Origin: Aphrocallistes beatrix
Taxonomy: Eukaryota > Porifera > Hexactinellida > Sceptrulophora > Aphrocallistidae
Assembly: GCA_963281255.1 (NCBI GenBank)
Contig: OY725497.1
Span: forward strand, 930,001 to 994,000
DNA: 64,000 nt
Direction: 5' to 3'
Positions 47,601-59,506 of the stretch are shown here, one piece after another. Below the pieces are notes generated by a model that saw only the letters and a list, made by a program, of their open reading frames with translations, had not been told where the DNA came from and did not search any database. Made by a program: the position numbers and the translations under genes. Positions within the stretch are counted from its first letter, which is position 1. Every line of letters begins with the position of its first letter.

Positions 47601-49811
47601 CTTTATTCCCCAAAATGCAGTTTAGGCCTGGCTTAACATGGGAAATTATACTTTGTATATGTACGTACAGCAGTTTTTCAGTCTATTCCTTTATAAAATA
47701 TTTATGTTAATTATCAAATGAACCTCGTGAATTACTTCTCAGAAATATATTGGATTTTGAACCTTTCCTTGGTCCTTCATCATAATGATTTCTAAATATA
47801 AATTTTTTGCTTAGTATATTTGCATCTGTTTAGTTTTATTACTCATTAAAATAAAAATGGGACATGTTAAGTAGCCTAAGCTATCCTGTTTCAAGTGTCT
47901 ATGTACTTCTCAGAACTTCAAAGACAATAAATGAAAAAGATAGTTTTTGGTTTGTTAAATCAATGCACACGTATGTATAGCATCAGTTGTTTATCCTAAA
48001 TGTTATAATAGTCTATAATTAATATTTAGATTGAAATATCGGATCCTGGCAACACAGATTTCAACCATGGATGCAGTTCTAGAACTCCTAAGGTACAGAA
48101 AGAAAGCGAATCAGAGCAAGAAGGTTTCCTTACAGCTCAGATTGAAGAACCTAGCGTTAGAACTAGAATTAATGCCTCAGAAGTTCTAGAATTTGATGAT
48201 TCCACAAATCAATCCTTTCCTATCCAAGAAACAAAACTCCAAGAACAAGACTTGTTGGTTGAAAACCTAGAAGTGGAGATTTTGAATAATACTGAACTAA
48301 CGAAAGAGAACGAAGAGCAATTGAAAGATCGCCAGCCTGCCATTGGAGATGTCCCAGACCGAGTGAGAATTGCCGCGGAGCCGCCACTATTAACAGAAAG
48401 AGAGCCAGATATTGCCCATACCTTCCAACAACAGGGAACTCACATCGTAAAAAATATGTGGAATGATTTCTCGTTTTCAAAGTATATCATACCGACGCCA
48501 AAAGCTAGGAGACCTCTTCGAACCACAATTCCACAGCCGTTCTCCGTCTACTACAAGAGCCTGGAGCCCAAGAAGAAGACGCGAGCACAGGTGGAAGGAG
48601 AGGTGAAGCGGAGGCTAGAATTGGATGCCGAAGAGGAGGAGTGTTCGAGGAAGTTCACTGCTCAGCCAGTCCCCAACACCACCTATGAGTACATCTTGTC
48701 AAGAGGTGAGAAGAGACGAGAACAGAATATAATGAATTCGAACGAAAGCCTCAAATCTACAGTCAGGCCTTTCAAGTTCGATGAGAGAGAAGCAGCAAAG
48801 AGAGCTGAGAATAAAGAAAGGTACTTATCTCAACAGCAAAGTCAAGATAAGTATACATTTAAAGCAAAACCAGTCCCGAAGCATCTGTTTCAGTCTCGTT
48901 ATGATGACGAGGTAGCGGAGCAAGGCTTGTATCGCGAAATCAGAAAAGTGATGCGTACGAACCAACTTCTCTCAAACTCTAAACTCCCTTCTAGCATGAC
49001 TGACTCGGATCGCGCCCTCTCCTACACAGACGGACGTAAGAGGTTGGAGAGGAAAGAACTCAACTCGAGACAGGCTTTCCTCACCTCTGAACACAGATTC
49101 AGGCCTACGGTTAATAGACGCATGCCGGACTTTAAGAGGCAACAGGAATTGTTTGAGCAGAAAATGTCAGAGCGTAAAGAAGCCCAGAGAGTAACTAGAG
49201 TTCAATTTAGCGAGCAAGATTTGGATTTAGATGACTTGAACGGTTCTATGATTGGCGTTCTGTTCCCTGGTGGTAAGGAAGTGTTGAAAATCAGTAGCAG
49301 GATTAGCCAAGCGAAGAAGCGGCCTAACAATACACCCCGAGCTGATGGGATTTACGGCCACGCCCCAACCAAGAGCACCCAGCTCAGACAGATCTCAGTT
49401 CACAAGCGACTAACTGAACAAGAAGAGAAGGAGAGAGAGGAGAGCGAGCGTGTGCAGCAGCAGATGGAGCGAGTGCTCAAGATGAAGAGACAGGTTTCAG
49501 AGCGAGTGAAGAAGTACGACAACAGTGAGGAGATGGCAAGGAGAGCCGAGGAGAAGAAGCGACACTTCCGGGAGACGGAGAGTTCCCGCAAGACGCAGTA
49601 CACCGAGCACCTGAGGATGATCAAGAAGAAGCTGGATGAACGGCCTCTCGTGTTCGAGAGAGCGCCTCTGGAAGCCAATAAAAAGCTTGCCGCTAGAAGG
49701 CTTAGCTCTCCTCTCACGAGTTCTGTTGTGAGCGATAATCCAGGTAGATTAATGGATGAAACCTTCACCAAGTCTTATCTAGTACATCCGAATGTGCTCT
49801 CCACGAACTGA
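44634..49811 (+). CDS. FAM161: FAM161 family centrosome/ciliary protein, three exons (model)
   Basis: Exons 44634-45015 (donor GTGAGG), 46030-46511 (donor GTAGTG) and 48030-49811 total 881 aa in frame. Exon 3 has the family core: TIPQPFSVYYKSLEPKKK, ECSRKFTAQPVPNTTYEYIL, RPFKFDEREAAKRAE, YTFKAKPVPKHLF and LYREIRKVMRTNQLL, then FLTSEHRFRPTVN and long charged helices. FAM161 proteins bind microtubules at centrosomes and basal bodies. Exon 2's acceptor is uncertain. The better-looking TTTTCAG at 46010 breaks the frame; GATAG at 46029 keeps it. An internal start (ATG at 46041) or a missed small exon are alternatives. Exon 3 must start upstream of 48252 because the frame is open and coding-like to 48030. 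FAM161A versus B is not decided. Confidence 0.85.
45016..46029 (+). other. FAM161 intron 1 (model)
   Basis: 1.0 kb, AT-rich. Near 45420-45475 are repeated CGACGAATCTTCC/CGACAAATTTTCC words, a small minisatellite. No gene inside. Confidence 0.55.
46512..48029 (+). other. FAM161 intron 2 (model)
   Basis: 1.5 kb between donor GTAGTG and acceptor TTTAG. AT-rich, with a short GATGATGATGATGATA tract near 46650. A missed FAM161 exon here cannot be excluded. Confidence 0.55.
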
Positions 49812-51600
49812 ATTGGTTACTTCTATAATTCGAAAGGAGATTGCATCTTATATTTATTGTCTAATGTACCGCCTACCTCTCTAATCCCATGTGTACCTAT
49901 TATGATTGTACACTTACAATTATATTTGCTTAATTATATATAATTTCGATCTGTCCTAGCCGTCTCGTGTATTTATCCGTTTTCCGTGGATGATTCTCTT
50001 ATGAAAGGCTGCACCAACTGATTTTTCGGGAAAACCGTGTGAGATGGATGAAATTTTGACAAGATGTAGAATAATTATGGGCAGAACAAGTTACTATACG
50101 ATTTTCGCTAAGACACATCGCGACACAATTATGCCATTTAGTCTTTTTGGTTATAACTCGAAAAATAACACGAAAAATATTCAACCTGTTTTCGCAACAC
50201 TATTCCATCGAATGGAGAAATGATCCTGAACAAAGTTGTCACAAGAATTTTTTCTACCCTATCCAGAATTTCCACGATATCCATTTTAAACTCTAATTTG
50301 GCGACATTTATCTACTCGACTTACTAAACCACAAGCGCGCTTCGCTTGCTTGCGTTGCGCGGCAGGCGGACACTTTATATCCGCCGGAGGCACCCTTCGG
50401 GCGCCTGTGGTCACCATTGATTAATTATAAGGGAAATAACATCTCTAAATACGTCTGTCCTCCTGTTATAATCGATATCGCACGAAAAATCACCAAATTT
50501 ATAAAATTCACTCAGTTCTCTGGACTTTTCAATATGTGAATTTATCAAAATTTATCAAAATTAATTATTTCGAAAGGGCGATATGCAGAAGTAATACCAT
50601 TAAAAACCCTAGATCAACCGTTGAAACTAGTTTCCAGCATATTTTTGAGATCTATTCACTTTATGTACGATATATTGTATACATAAATAAAAAAATAATT
50701 TATCATACAGTTGCGGAAATAAAATATTCGGAATTATGTGTAATTACATGTGAAATTACACATGTAATTACACGTGTGATTACACATGTAATTACACGTG
50801 TGATTACACATGTAATTACACATCCGAATATTTTATTTCCGCAACTGTCGTTCAACCAAACCCAGACCTATAGCCATAAAGACAAACTATCTTTTGAGCA
50901 GTAGCAAATTTTAAGGTGTCAATATATATCTGCCAAAATTGTACATTCAGGAAATTCAATAGCATAGCTATGTCCCATACATTGGCTGATTTTACTGTAT
51001 TTCTTGATTCGTAGTACGCTAATGGATACGTCAGGGTTCTATCTGCAGGGGGGAAGCTTCCCCCCCCCCCCCCCCCCAATTTAACATCATAGATAGAACC
51101 TTGTACGTACTGTACTACCATGTACAGGGCTATCAACCTGAGGTCACGAAATCGTGAGATTAGGTTATTATACGCAGATAAGAACCTAATTTTTCAAATA
51201 ACTTCCAACAATCCTCAAATATATGCAACAATCATTATCTACGTACTCAAGGATCATGATCTCCATACTCGCACTTAAGGGAGACCGATCATTTAAGAGT
51301 GGTCCATATATTTCAGTATAACTTTGAAATATTGGTTCCGAGGGGTACAAATATTTCGAATTGTAAGGACCGGGGGATACCATTCCAGCGGCCGTAGACT
51401 CGGAATGAGGATTAGGTAGGGCCTTTAGGTTTGCATGATTGGTAGGGCCATTTTGGACAAATTGTATCATAGCTAATGAAGGTAATATCCTTCGGCTAAT
51501 TCATGTAAGGCAAAGGCCCTACCAACCCGACCGGAGCCTACGCCTATGTCATTCTATGAGAGTCCAAAATCTTTGGACATTTCCTTGAATATGATCCATA
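49812..51600. repeat. Repeat-rich region after FAM161
   Basis: It contains module A in plus orientation at 50334-50490, the CAGTTGCGG MITE at 50708-50847 (listed separately), a run of 17-20 C at about 51060-51078, and the right end CCTACGCCTATG of a CATAGGCG-family element at 51550. No supported gene. Confidence 0.6.
50706..50849. mobile_element. Tc1/mariner-like MITE with internal alternating palindrome
   Basis: The terminal repeats CAGTTGCGGAAATAAAATAT... (50708-50732) and their exact 25-nt complement (50823-50847) bound a 140-bp element, with TA on the left and TC on the right. The centre alternates ACATGTAATTAC and ACGTGTGATTAC, each self-complementary, so the whole element can fold end to end. 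Confidence 0.9.
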
Positions 51601-54570
51601 GTTGTAATTTGTTTGCGTATGCAAATAGTAGCTTATTCGCATGCGAATAGTAGTTTTTAATACCTCAAAATTTATATATTTGCTGAATTAGAAAAACTTG
51701 TGATGTTAGACTCTGGGCGCTTTGGTGGATCTTTTTATTAATTGACGCTAAAAAAGTATATTAAACGTGAGTGGTTCTTCCCTGTTCTTGTAAGACACCC
51801 ATCCAACTGTATAAAAAAAGTAAAACCAGCTGAAGATATCAAGGAAATCGATTTCCTACGTCACATCCATGAGAATATAGATCCGTCGAAGTGGTCGCTT
51901 TTGAAAGCATTATTTCCACTTGTAATAATTCTTTGAACAAATGATGGAGCCTTGCGGGCCAGACCAAGACTCCATCCTTTTTCGGAGTCAAGTGGGGTAT
52001 AAAACAGGGGCAGACCTAATTTGTGGGACGGGATTTTTCTGGAAAATCTAGCTGCCAAATTTCCGGGAGGGCGGATGAGATACCTCATTTCCGCCTCGTC
52101 CCGGAAATGAGGTAGCTAGATTTTCATGAACAATCCCGCCTCGTCTCGGAAATTAGCACACACTAAAACGGAGGAACCCCTCAACTCAATCACGATTCAG
52201 AATTTAAAATGGATAAAAACTTCCAGGTCCTCGAATTTTCGCCCGAAAACCGAAACTTCCACCTTGAGAAATGAGAGTGTAGCGAAACTAAACACTGTCC
52301 ATGCCTGTAATCGCCATGAAGAAATACAATAACTCGCACTTGTGTCAGTGAGCGCGGTCTTGTTCAGTGCTCTTTTCAACCAATCATATTCCATTCTCAC
52401 CCACACTAACATAACTGAACACTCAGCTGCTCGTGTACATAATTAGAAGGAAGTTGTCCCGAAGAGTACCTGAGGAACGCAGCAAAATCTACCATATTCC
52501 TCACTTCCCTCCAACCATCAAGGATTGCACCCATGTCATTAAACTGGAAGTAAATCAGTAAATATTTGAACGAGAGCTTTCCTCCGACAAATACACCCCA
52601 TTAAAAATCAGAGATAAAAAGTTGGACCGTTCCCACAACTAAAAATCCAGGAATTCATGACCTCGCCTTTCCACCTGTGTCAACTGGTCCCATCAATGTT
52701 TCATAATCCGCTACTTCACTACTTTCATTTGAATGGTCGGAAGATTTTGGGCAAAGGGGTGTATTCTGATCAGACTATGAATTCAATTAATATCTTTTGT
52801 ACGATTTAATCTTCAGAATTTGTTCAATAAAGCAAACCTCAACTTTGTCACCAATGTCACACTTTCAAGCGAAGAATCTAGTTTTAGAGACAATGGTCTT
52901 CCACGTGGAACCACTCACTAATGAATTAATTAAAATTTAAAACTCAACCCACTTATTAGAGACACATCACTTTATCTTATCTAGAAATAGGCGGGGTTTC
53001 TGCAATTGTTGTTACGTAATGATGTCCGATATGATGATGTAGATCAGGGTTTCTCAATTAGATCGGGTGCCAGCATTATGAATTTTGATTTAAAATGAAA
53101 GTGCAATCCAGGTTTGTTAAATATGTATTGACGAAGTGTTCGATATTTGTTTTAGTAGGCTTATATAACCCAAGGGATTTACTTCACAGAGCTACATTAG
53201 ACATGGCCAACTCCTGCAGGTGTTTATCTAAGTGCTCGGCCGGCACTTATAGGTGCCAACCTGTTATCTTCTGAGGATCCATGGTGCTTGCAGTGTGATT
53301 CAAATTAGGTGTTGGGTAACTTGGGTTGCCACCACCGTGCACGTGCAATTACAAGATAAACCCATGTTTGGGTGCCAAATAACCTTCATAACCTTCAAAA
53401 ACGTGCCAGACTGGGAAAATCCTAGATAAACCCATGGCCCACTCAATATGTTGAGTATGCTATGCGTTAGCTTATTATGATGATAAACATTCGCTGATAC
53501 TGCCACTTCAACACCTGACAAGCTACAACTTATTCTACCATCCAGCTATCAGGAGGCTAGGTTGTGTGTGCATGTCCATGATTGCTAACTAACATCTGCC
53601 CATGTTTCCTAATAATACGTCTTGCAAGTCAACAACCTCCACATTAGATGCTAACAGCCACAACACCCCTCAGGCAAGTACTGAGATAATTCGTTCTCTT
53701 GAAGTGAATATTGCCTAAGTTTAGTAGTTTTGTCTGGTATACTTGGGAGGATATGAGTGGCGGGGGTAAGGGGGAGGAGGGGCTTTGTCAGAACTTTGAC
53801 GTTTTGGGTCATTTTTTAAAAAAATGTTCGGAATTAAATTTCTAATCGATGGAATAAAGAAAGAATACTTTTTCAGTCTTACTCAAAATTTAAAAAAAGT
53901 TCTTTCTAACCAGAAATCAATTACGTACTTTATATGAAGATAAAATATGTAAATCAAGAGTGCTAAACAATGGAACAATTCAAAAAATTAAACCCGGACT
54001 GGTTATATCCGCCATAACTGGTCCAGGACCAGATATGTCACCAAGACCAGTTAGAGCGTTACGGTTCTCTGTTTGTTTTGTTTTGAATTACTTTGCTACA
54101 TCATTGTCTCTCTTCTAGGTACTAACTCTACTCGGTTCAACTTTTGTAACTCATACTCTGCAGTACATGTTATAAAATAGTACTCAGAAATATATTTGGT
54201 GTTTCAATGATACATAATTTTATGTATTCCGTTAGGACTATAGAATAGAGGAATTCATCTCGTACGCTTTCATGAGAAAGCAGTGTGGGTTGATACAACT
54301 TTTACTGTGCCCCTTCCATTCCGATCCACTATAAATTCCTTTGTGTGTCTTACCCCCCCCCCCCCCCCCCATGTTAACACCTGTAATGTCATGGGGGATC
54401 TTTTGAGGGTAAAGCTGTGTTTTGCGCTGGTATTGATTCTTATACATAGATATCGATCGATCAGTGGAAAAAGCCTTACTCATATTTTAATTATAATTGT
54501 TGATTTTTTCTTTAAACACGAACACATGATGTATGTGAGTGTTTGATAACTGATCCAGCTGGACAGTTCT
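51601..54570. other. Intergenic region without supported genes
   Basis: 52020-52150 has CCTAATTT-type and CCGGAAAT words resembling the GGACATACC family without clean ends. TCAGGGTTTCTCAATTAGATC near 53045 is hAT-end-like and unpaired. A run of 17 C lies at 54354-54370. The ORFs here are short and show no family features. Confidence 0.45.
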
Positions 54571-54575
54571 ATGCT

Positions 54576-55090
54576 ATTTTCGAGTCTGAGACCCAGAATT
54601 GTGTTTTGTATGGTGAGTTTGGTGAATAAAAAGTGTGTCCTGCCACGCAGCGAAAATCGCGAATCAGAGCCCACTGCTTTTCGAATTATCTTTCCAGAAT
54701 CTTCAAATTCTAGAAAAAATTAGCACACACATTTTCCTCGAACACTCTAAATTTGTAGAAATATACGATGTTCAGATTAGTGCATTCTAAGGACCATTTG
54801 GATCAGATTTTTTTGTGATGTGAAATTTTTTGCAAAATATACCTACGTAATTTGAACTGCGAATGAATAACTTTTTCTCATGTCTGATAATGAATTCAGT
54901 GGATTTGTGAAATATTTCTATGGTGAATGAAAGGTATCTGGTGCTAAATCGTCATGGAACATCGATAATGAAGACATTTTATATAGAAGCAGCGGGCTCT
55001 GATTTGCGATTTTCGTGGCAGGACACATTTTTTATTCACCAAACTCACCATACAAAACACAGTTCTAGGTCTCACACTCGAAAATCTTTT
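54576..55090. mobile_element. Foldback element with about 100-bp inverted arms
   Basis: 54576-54678 is inverted against about 54988-55087. Matching words include GGTGAGTTTGGTGAATAAAA versus its complement, TGTCCTGCCACG and CGAAAATCGCGAATCAGAGCC. The roughly 300-nt centre has no coding signal. A Helitron-like word TAATCGAGTTTTAATAGTAAGG lies just outside at 55231-55252. Confidence 0.85.
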
Positions 55091-55309
55091 TAAATCGTTG
55101 AAAGTATTCGAATAACAATATCTAAAGACCATAATAACTAAGACTGTTTGAGTATAAGAAATGATATACTACCTAATGAAGCTTGTATCAGAACTTATTT
55201 GTCACCCTGTATATATACATTAATAAATATTAATCGAGTTTTAATAGTAAGGGTATTCAGTTATAATTAGAACATATTTTCATTTCATTTAATACAGCTC
55301 GTGATAGAG

Positions 55310-56133
55310 ATGGCTCAAACCAGATGTGAGAACAACCTTGCTCAAGTAGAATATAATATTAACAATTTCTTGAAGAAAGGCCCCTGGGCACATTGGCCAA
55401 CAGTCAAGAAGGAAATTGTACATTTAGAGTCATCCACTGTTTTACAGAAATTCAAAAGATGTATTCTATTCTTATTCCGTTGGTAGAGCGTAAAGACGGG
55501 GTTTATACACTAATGACGACCAGAACATTTACGGTTTCACAACACAAAGGAGAGGTTTGTTTTCCAGGCGGTAAGATGGAACGGTCAGACGCTAGCTTTG
55601 TGCACACAGCTCTCCGAGAGGCCGAGGAAGAGATTGGGCTACCGCCTACCTCAGTTCGAGTAATTGGAACTTTATTTAATTGCTCGGAAAACTACAAATG
55701 TGTTATCATCGTGGTTGGAATAATTACAGACCCTGATTTTATTCCCATATTATCAACGAATGAGGTCGCAGATTATTTTTATTGTCCATTGGACTTCTAT
55801 CTATCTACTTCGCATTTTAGAGAGTATACGATGGCTCATCTTCTACCCACAAGTCAACAGAACTATATAGATGTACCAGAATTTCACTACTCGTGTCCTT
55901 ACAGAAATACAACTTATAAAATATGGGGTTTAACCGGTTACTCAGCAGCATTTATCGCAAGTATTGGTTATAATAGACTACCAGACTTCAAGCTGTATCC
56001 ACTGTCATGTGATATGATATTACACAGCTCAATACTGCGGACTTATCTCATGCTACTTGACGAGGAGAATAATCGAATAGTGTTTTACTTGAATATTCCT
56101 CACAGATTGCTGATTATGGAGTCGCATTTGTAA
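55310..56133 (+). pseudogene. CoA-type Nudix hydrolase, copy 1, frameshifted
   Basis: It is nearly identical to the intact copy at 58682-59506 but has one base fewer in an A run (four A instead of five) near 55456-55459. The first 49 codons are therefore out of frame with the Nudix part. Downstream, the frame is open to the stop at 56133. The Nudix box is intact (CFPGGKMERSDASFVHTALREAEEEIGLPP), as is the C-terminal IWGLTGYSAAF. A protein starting at the Met directly after the shift (MYSILIPLV) would still contain the whole Nudix fold, so the gene may be functional with a shorter N-terminus, dead, or miscalled in a homopolymer. Relatives hydrolyse CoA and acyl-CoA to phosphopantetheine and 3',5'-ADP. 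Confidence 0.88.
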
Positions 56134-58681
56134 TATGCATCTTGATCTTCTGTTATTCTTTGCTTATACTCGGTTTATATTTATATGTGTGTAATATGAC
56201 ATACAGCCTTTTATAATTCTCCACCAGTGGGCATGCGCCCCTCAAGTGGATAGTAGAGAACATGGACAATTAAAGAATATCAGCTACCCCCTCTGGCCGT
56301 GTGAAAAAAAACTGCATTACATGAGATAAGGTTGAAATTTGAATCACAGGGGAAAACGGAATATGTCCTACGAAAATATCTGAAATGTCTTAAAATCGGT
56401 ATTATCGGACATATTTCTACATCAGAAAATATGTAGGACCATAGCCTACTGTATATAAGGCCTCACAGTAACTTGCGGATTTGGGACTAGGGATGCTTGA
56501 TATATTGAGATGATATATTGTCGAATATCTCGTAAACCATTGAATTTAGAGGTCGAAATTATATTATCGCTTAATAGGAAGCAGTATATTCGCTATCAAA
56601 TGGAATTACATTTGAATGTGTAGCTATTGCAGTTTTCAAGATATAACCCCAACTGACCAAAACACGTTTCCATGGCAACACTGGAGTGTAGCAACATTCC
56701 ATGAAAAAATTCCAAATTTTTGTATTAAAACCCTCGGACGGCTTGGGGTATTTCCTATTTATAGTAAATACCCCAAATTTTTATGGCTTCCCCATTGAAA
56801 ATGGCTTAAACCGGAAATGACGCAACACATTCCTGTGGCAAGCGAGGGTTAACTCATTCACATCTCAGTTCGATGCGAAAAATTTTATAATAAAAACACT
56901 TAGAAGTGCCCCTAAACGGCCTCTGAAAATCACCAAATTTGTCACAAATATAACCTATTGCGCAACCATATGGTGACTAATCAAAATATTAACAACGGAT
57001 ATGGGTACTTTGACACCATATTTATATATGCTAGTAATACATTCCTAAACTCTATTGTGCTTTGTTAATGATTTAAAAGGCAGCTCATGTATTAGTTCAA
57101 TGGTCTTCCTCTGCATCCCTAGTCCCAAATCCACAAGTTACTGTGAGGCCTTATATACAGTAGGCTATGTAATGTAGCTTAAAAGCAGGTTTTAATACCC
57201 TATATTGTCTATGTATATGTGTATATGCATAGATAGTATACAAGGCCGTAGTCACCAGGTGTAAAGTGGTCCGGTTGAGACTAAAAAGTGGTAGGTTGAC
57301 ATGTGCCTCAAACTCCACTTGGGCTATAAGCAAAATCTACATGGAAGTCCTTACCAAGTGGCGTAGAGCTATGGTCAACTCATGAGGGAGCATAAAACCC
57401 AGCTGGGGGTCTGGGGGGCACTTTGAGGCCATTGGGGTCCAGGGTCTTTGCCCTTGGAAGCTGAAGGCAGTTTGATTATAACTAGACCAAAATCTTCCAG
57501 GTTTGTTCGTTCGTGTTGTATACTTAGCCTGACTAGAAGACATACAAATATTATTTCCTTCACATGTAATCTACAAGTAGGAGATGCAGTGGCGACTCCA
57601 TTGATATTCATTTAGGGGGGCCAAGGCCAACTTAAATTCGATCCTGCTAGGATGAGAATACCAGCGTTAATGCAGGAACGTAGCCATAAAATTTTCAAGC
57701 GAAGCGTGCTTGTAAATATTATTTACCTAGTACAGTCGAAACCGGGTTTTCTCACTCCGATTTATCGGTTTTTTCTTACCGTTTGAACCTGTAAAGAAAT
57801 AGTAAGAAAAGGCCTGTTTCGACTGTACAAGCATATACATAGATTGTACAAGCATATACATGGTCCAGTCAAATATTTGTCTGGATCAAACTGTCCAAAA
57901 TCTTGACCGATTTACATTTTGGTCCATGACATTTATAAAAATCAATCATAAACTGATATATGTGTAACTTGACTTTATAAAGGTTAAATTACGCTGCTGA
58001 GTTAAAAATTGTAAAATTGTGAAAAAAAACCCCACTTTTGCACAGAAAGGATATTGAAATTTCTTATTCTGTACCAAGTTCCCATCTTAACAAATGTCAT
58101 TATAAAAAGCAAAGCCTTTTGACAGTTATGACGCTTTAAAGTCAAAGTTGCCCAATTTTTTAGCTTTAAGATGTAATAGTTGTGCGGCATTTTAAAATTT
58201 ATAACCAGTCATCTTGATGAAGAAACAATTCTCCGTCGTTGAGCACGCATATTTTTTGATACGTATGGTGATACTTTTTGAGTTATACCCGGAGAAAGTA
58301 TTTAGGTTGGAAAATTTGAGAAAATTCTACTTCGAAATTCCTTGGGGCTAAGTAGGGCTTTCTAAAATGCGCACTTGTCTCACTAACTTTGAATTCAAAT
58401 TTTGACAAATTTGGATTTTTAGCTGAGACTATGTAACAAAAACGTGGAAATATAATCGATGTTGTGTCAAATAAACTAATTAGCAAAATGGATTATTTAA
58501 AACATAAAAATTTGTTAAACATTCGATTCCATTGAGTAGCGAAATTTCACTAATTCGTATGATATAAGTCTTAGTTGATAGCTGTTGTATTGTATGAGCC
58601 CTACATTTACGTACTTTATTCCACCAGCTTAACCCTCCAAAAATACGATTTCACCCGGACCAAAATAATACATGGATAGAG
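56134..58681. repeat. Region between Nudix copies, with a large inverted-repeat element
   Basis: The 3' flank 56134-56300 is a diverged copy of 59507-59720, part of the gene duplication. 56442-56496 and 57113-57167 are 55-nt inverted arms (TAGCCTACTGTATATAAGGC... with one or two mismatches) bounding a 726-bp element. Inside, GGCTTAAACCGGAAATGACG recurs elsewhere (39680). A left end GGCCGTAGTCACC is at 57244. A CAGTCGAAACCGG MITE is at 57733. Confidence 0.75.
57731..57827. mobile_element. Short TA-flanked MITE
   Basis: CAGTCGAAACCGGG (57733) and its partner GGCCTGTTTCGACTG (ending 57825) are inverted and flanked by TA on both sides. It is 93 bp, a typical Tc1/mariner-type MITE. Confidence 0.85.
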
Positions 58682-59506
58682 ATGACTCAAACCAGATGTG
58701 AGAACAACCTAGCTCAAGTAGAATCTAATATTAACAATTTCTTGAAGAAAGGCCCCTGGGCACATTGGCCAACAGTAAAGAAGGAAATTGTACATTTAGA
58801 GTCATCCACTGTTTTACAGAAATTCAAAAAGATGTATTCTATTCTTATTCCGTTGGTAGAGCGTAAAGACGGGGTTTATACACTAATGACGACCAGAACA
58901 TTTACGGTTTCACAACACAAAGGAGAGGTTTGTTTTCCAGGCGGTAAGATGGAACAGTCAGACGCTAGCTTTGTGCACACAGCTCTCCGAGAGGCCGAGG
59001 AAGAGATTGGGCTACCGCCTACCTCAGTTCGAGTAATTGGAACTTTCTATAATTGCTCGGCAAACTACGAATGTGTTATCATCGTGGTTGGAATAATTAC
59101 AGACCCTGATTTTATTCCCATATTATCAACGAATGAGGTCGCAGATTATTTTTATTGTCCATTGGACTTCTTTCTATCTACCTCGCATTTTAACGAGATT
59201 ATCATGACTCATCTTCTACTCACCGACGAAAAGAACCCTGTAGATGTACCAGAATTTCATTACTCGTGTCCTCACAGAAAGATATCTTATAAAATTTGGG
59301 GTTTAACAGGTATCTCAGCAGCATTTATCGCAAGTATTGGTTATGACATACTACCAGACTTCAAGTTGTATTCACTGTCATGTGATATGATATTAAACAG
59401 CTCTGTACTGCGGACTTATATCATGCTACTTGATAAAGGGAATAATCAAATAGTGTTTTACTTGAACATTCCTCACAAACTTGTGATTATGAGATCTCAT
59501 TTGTAA
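58682..59506 (+). CDS. CoA-type Nudix hydrolase, copy 2, intact
   Basis: A 274-aa intronless ORF beginning MTQTRCENNLAQVESNINNF. The Nudix signature GGKMEQSDASFVHTALREAEEEIGL (about residues 86-110) is of the NUDT7/NUDT8/YeaB CoA pyrophosphatase type, with an acidic residue in the GGK-x4-D and TALRE-x2-EEIGL pattern. IWGLTGISAAFIA near the C-terminus is also family-typical. No peroxisomal tripeptide is evident (it ends RSHL; SHL resembles a weak type 1 signal, as in RSHL/SKL variants), so peroxisomal targeting is possible but unproven. The N-terminal 50 residues precede the Nudix fold and are shared with copy 1. The 2.55-kb spacer to copy 1 includes repeat insertions. Confidence 0.9.
   Translation: MTQTRCENNLAQVESNINNFLKKGPWAHWPTVKKEIVHLESSTVLQKFKKMYSILIPLVERKDGVYTLMTTRTFTVSQHKGEVCFPGGKMEQSDASFVHTALREAEEEIGLPPTSVRVIGTFYNCSANYECVIIVVGIITDPDFIPILSTNEVADYFYCPLDFFLSTSHFNEIIMTHLLLTDEKNPVDVPEFHYSCPHRKISYKIWGLTGISAAFIASIGYDILPDFKLYSLSCDMILNSSVLRTYIMLLDKGNNQIVFYLNIPHKLVIMRSHL

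Noticed and set aside
50536-50904. ORF with repeated ITHVITRV peptide
   Set aside because: It is read through the palindromic MITE at 50708-50847.
51742-51936. 64-codon ORF upstream of 51940
   Set aside because: Short, no family features, in a repeat-rich region; treated as chance.
52020-52150. Another GGACATACC-family element
   Set aside because: It has only shared interior words (CCTAATTT, CCCGGAAAT); no matching ends or duplication.
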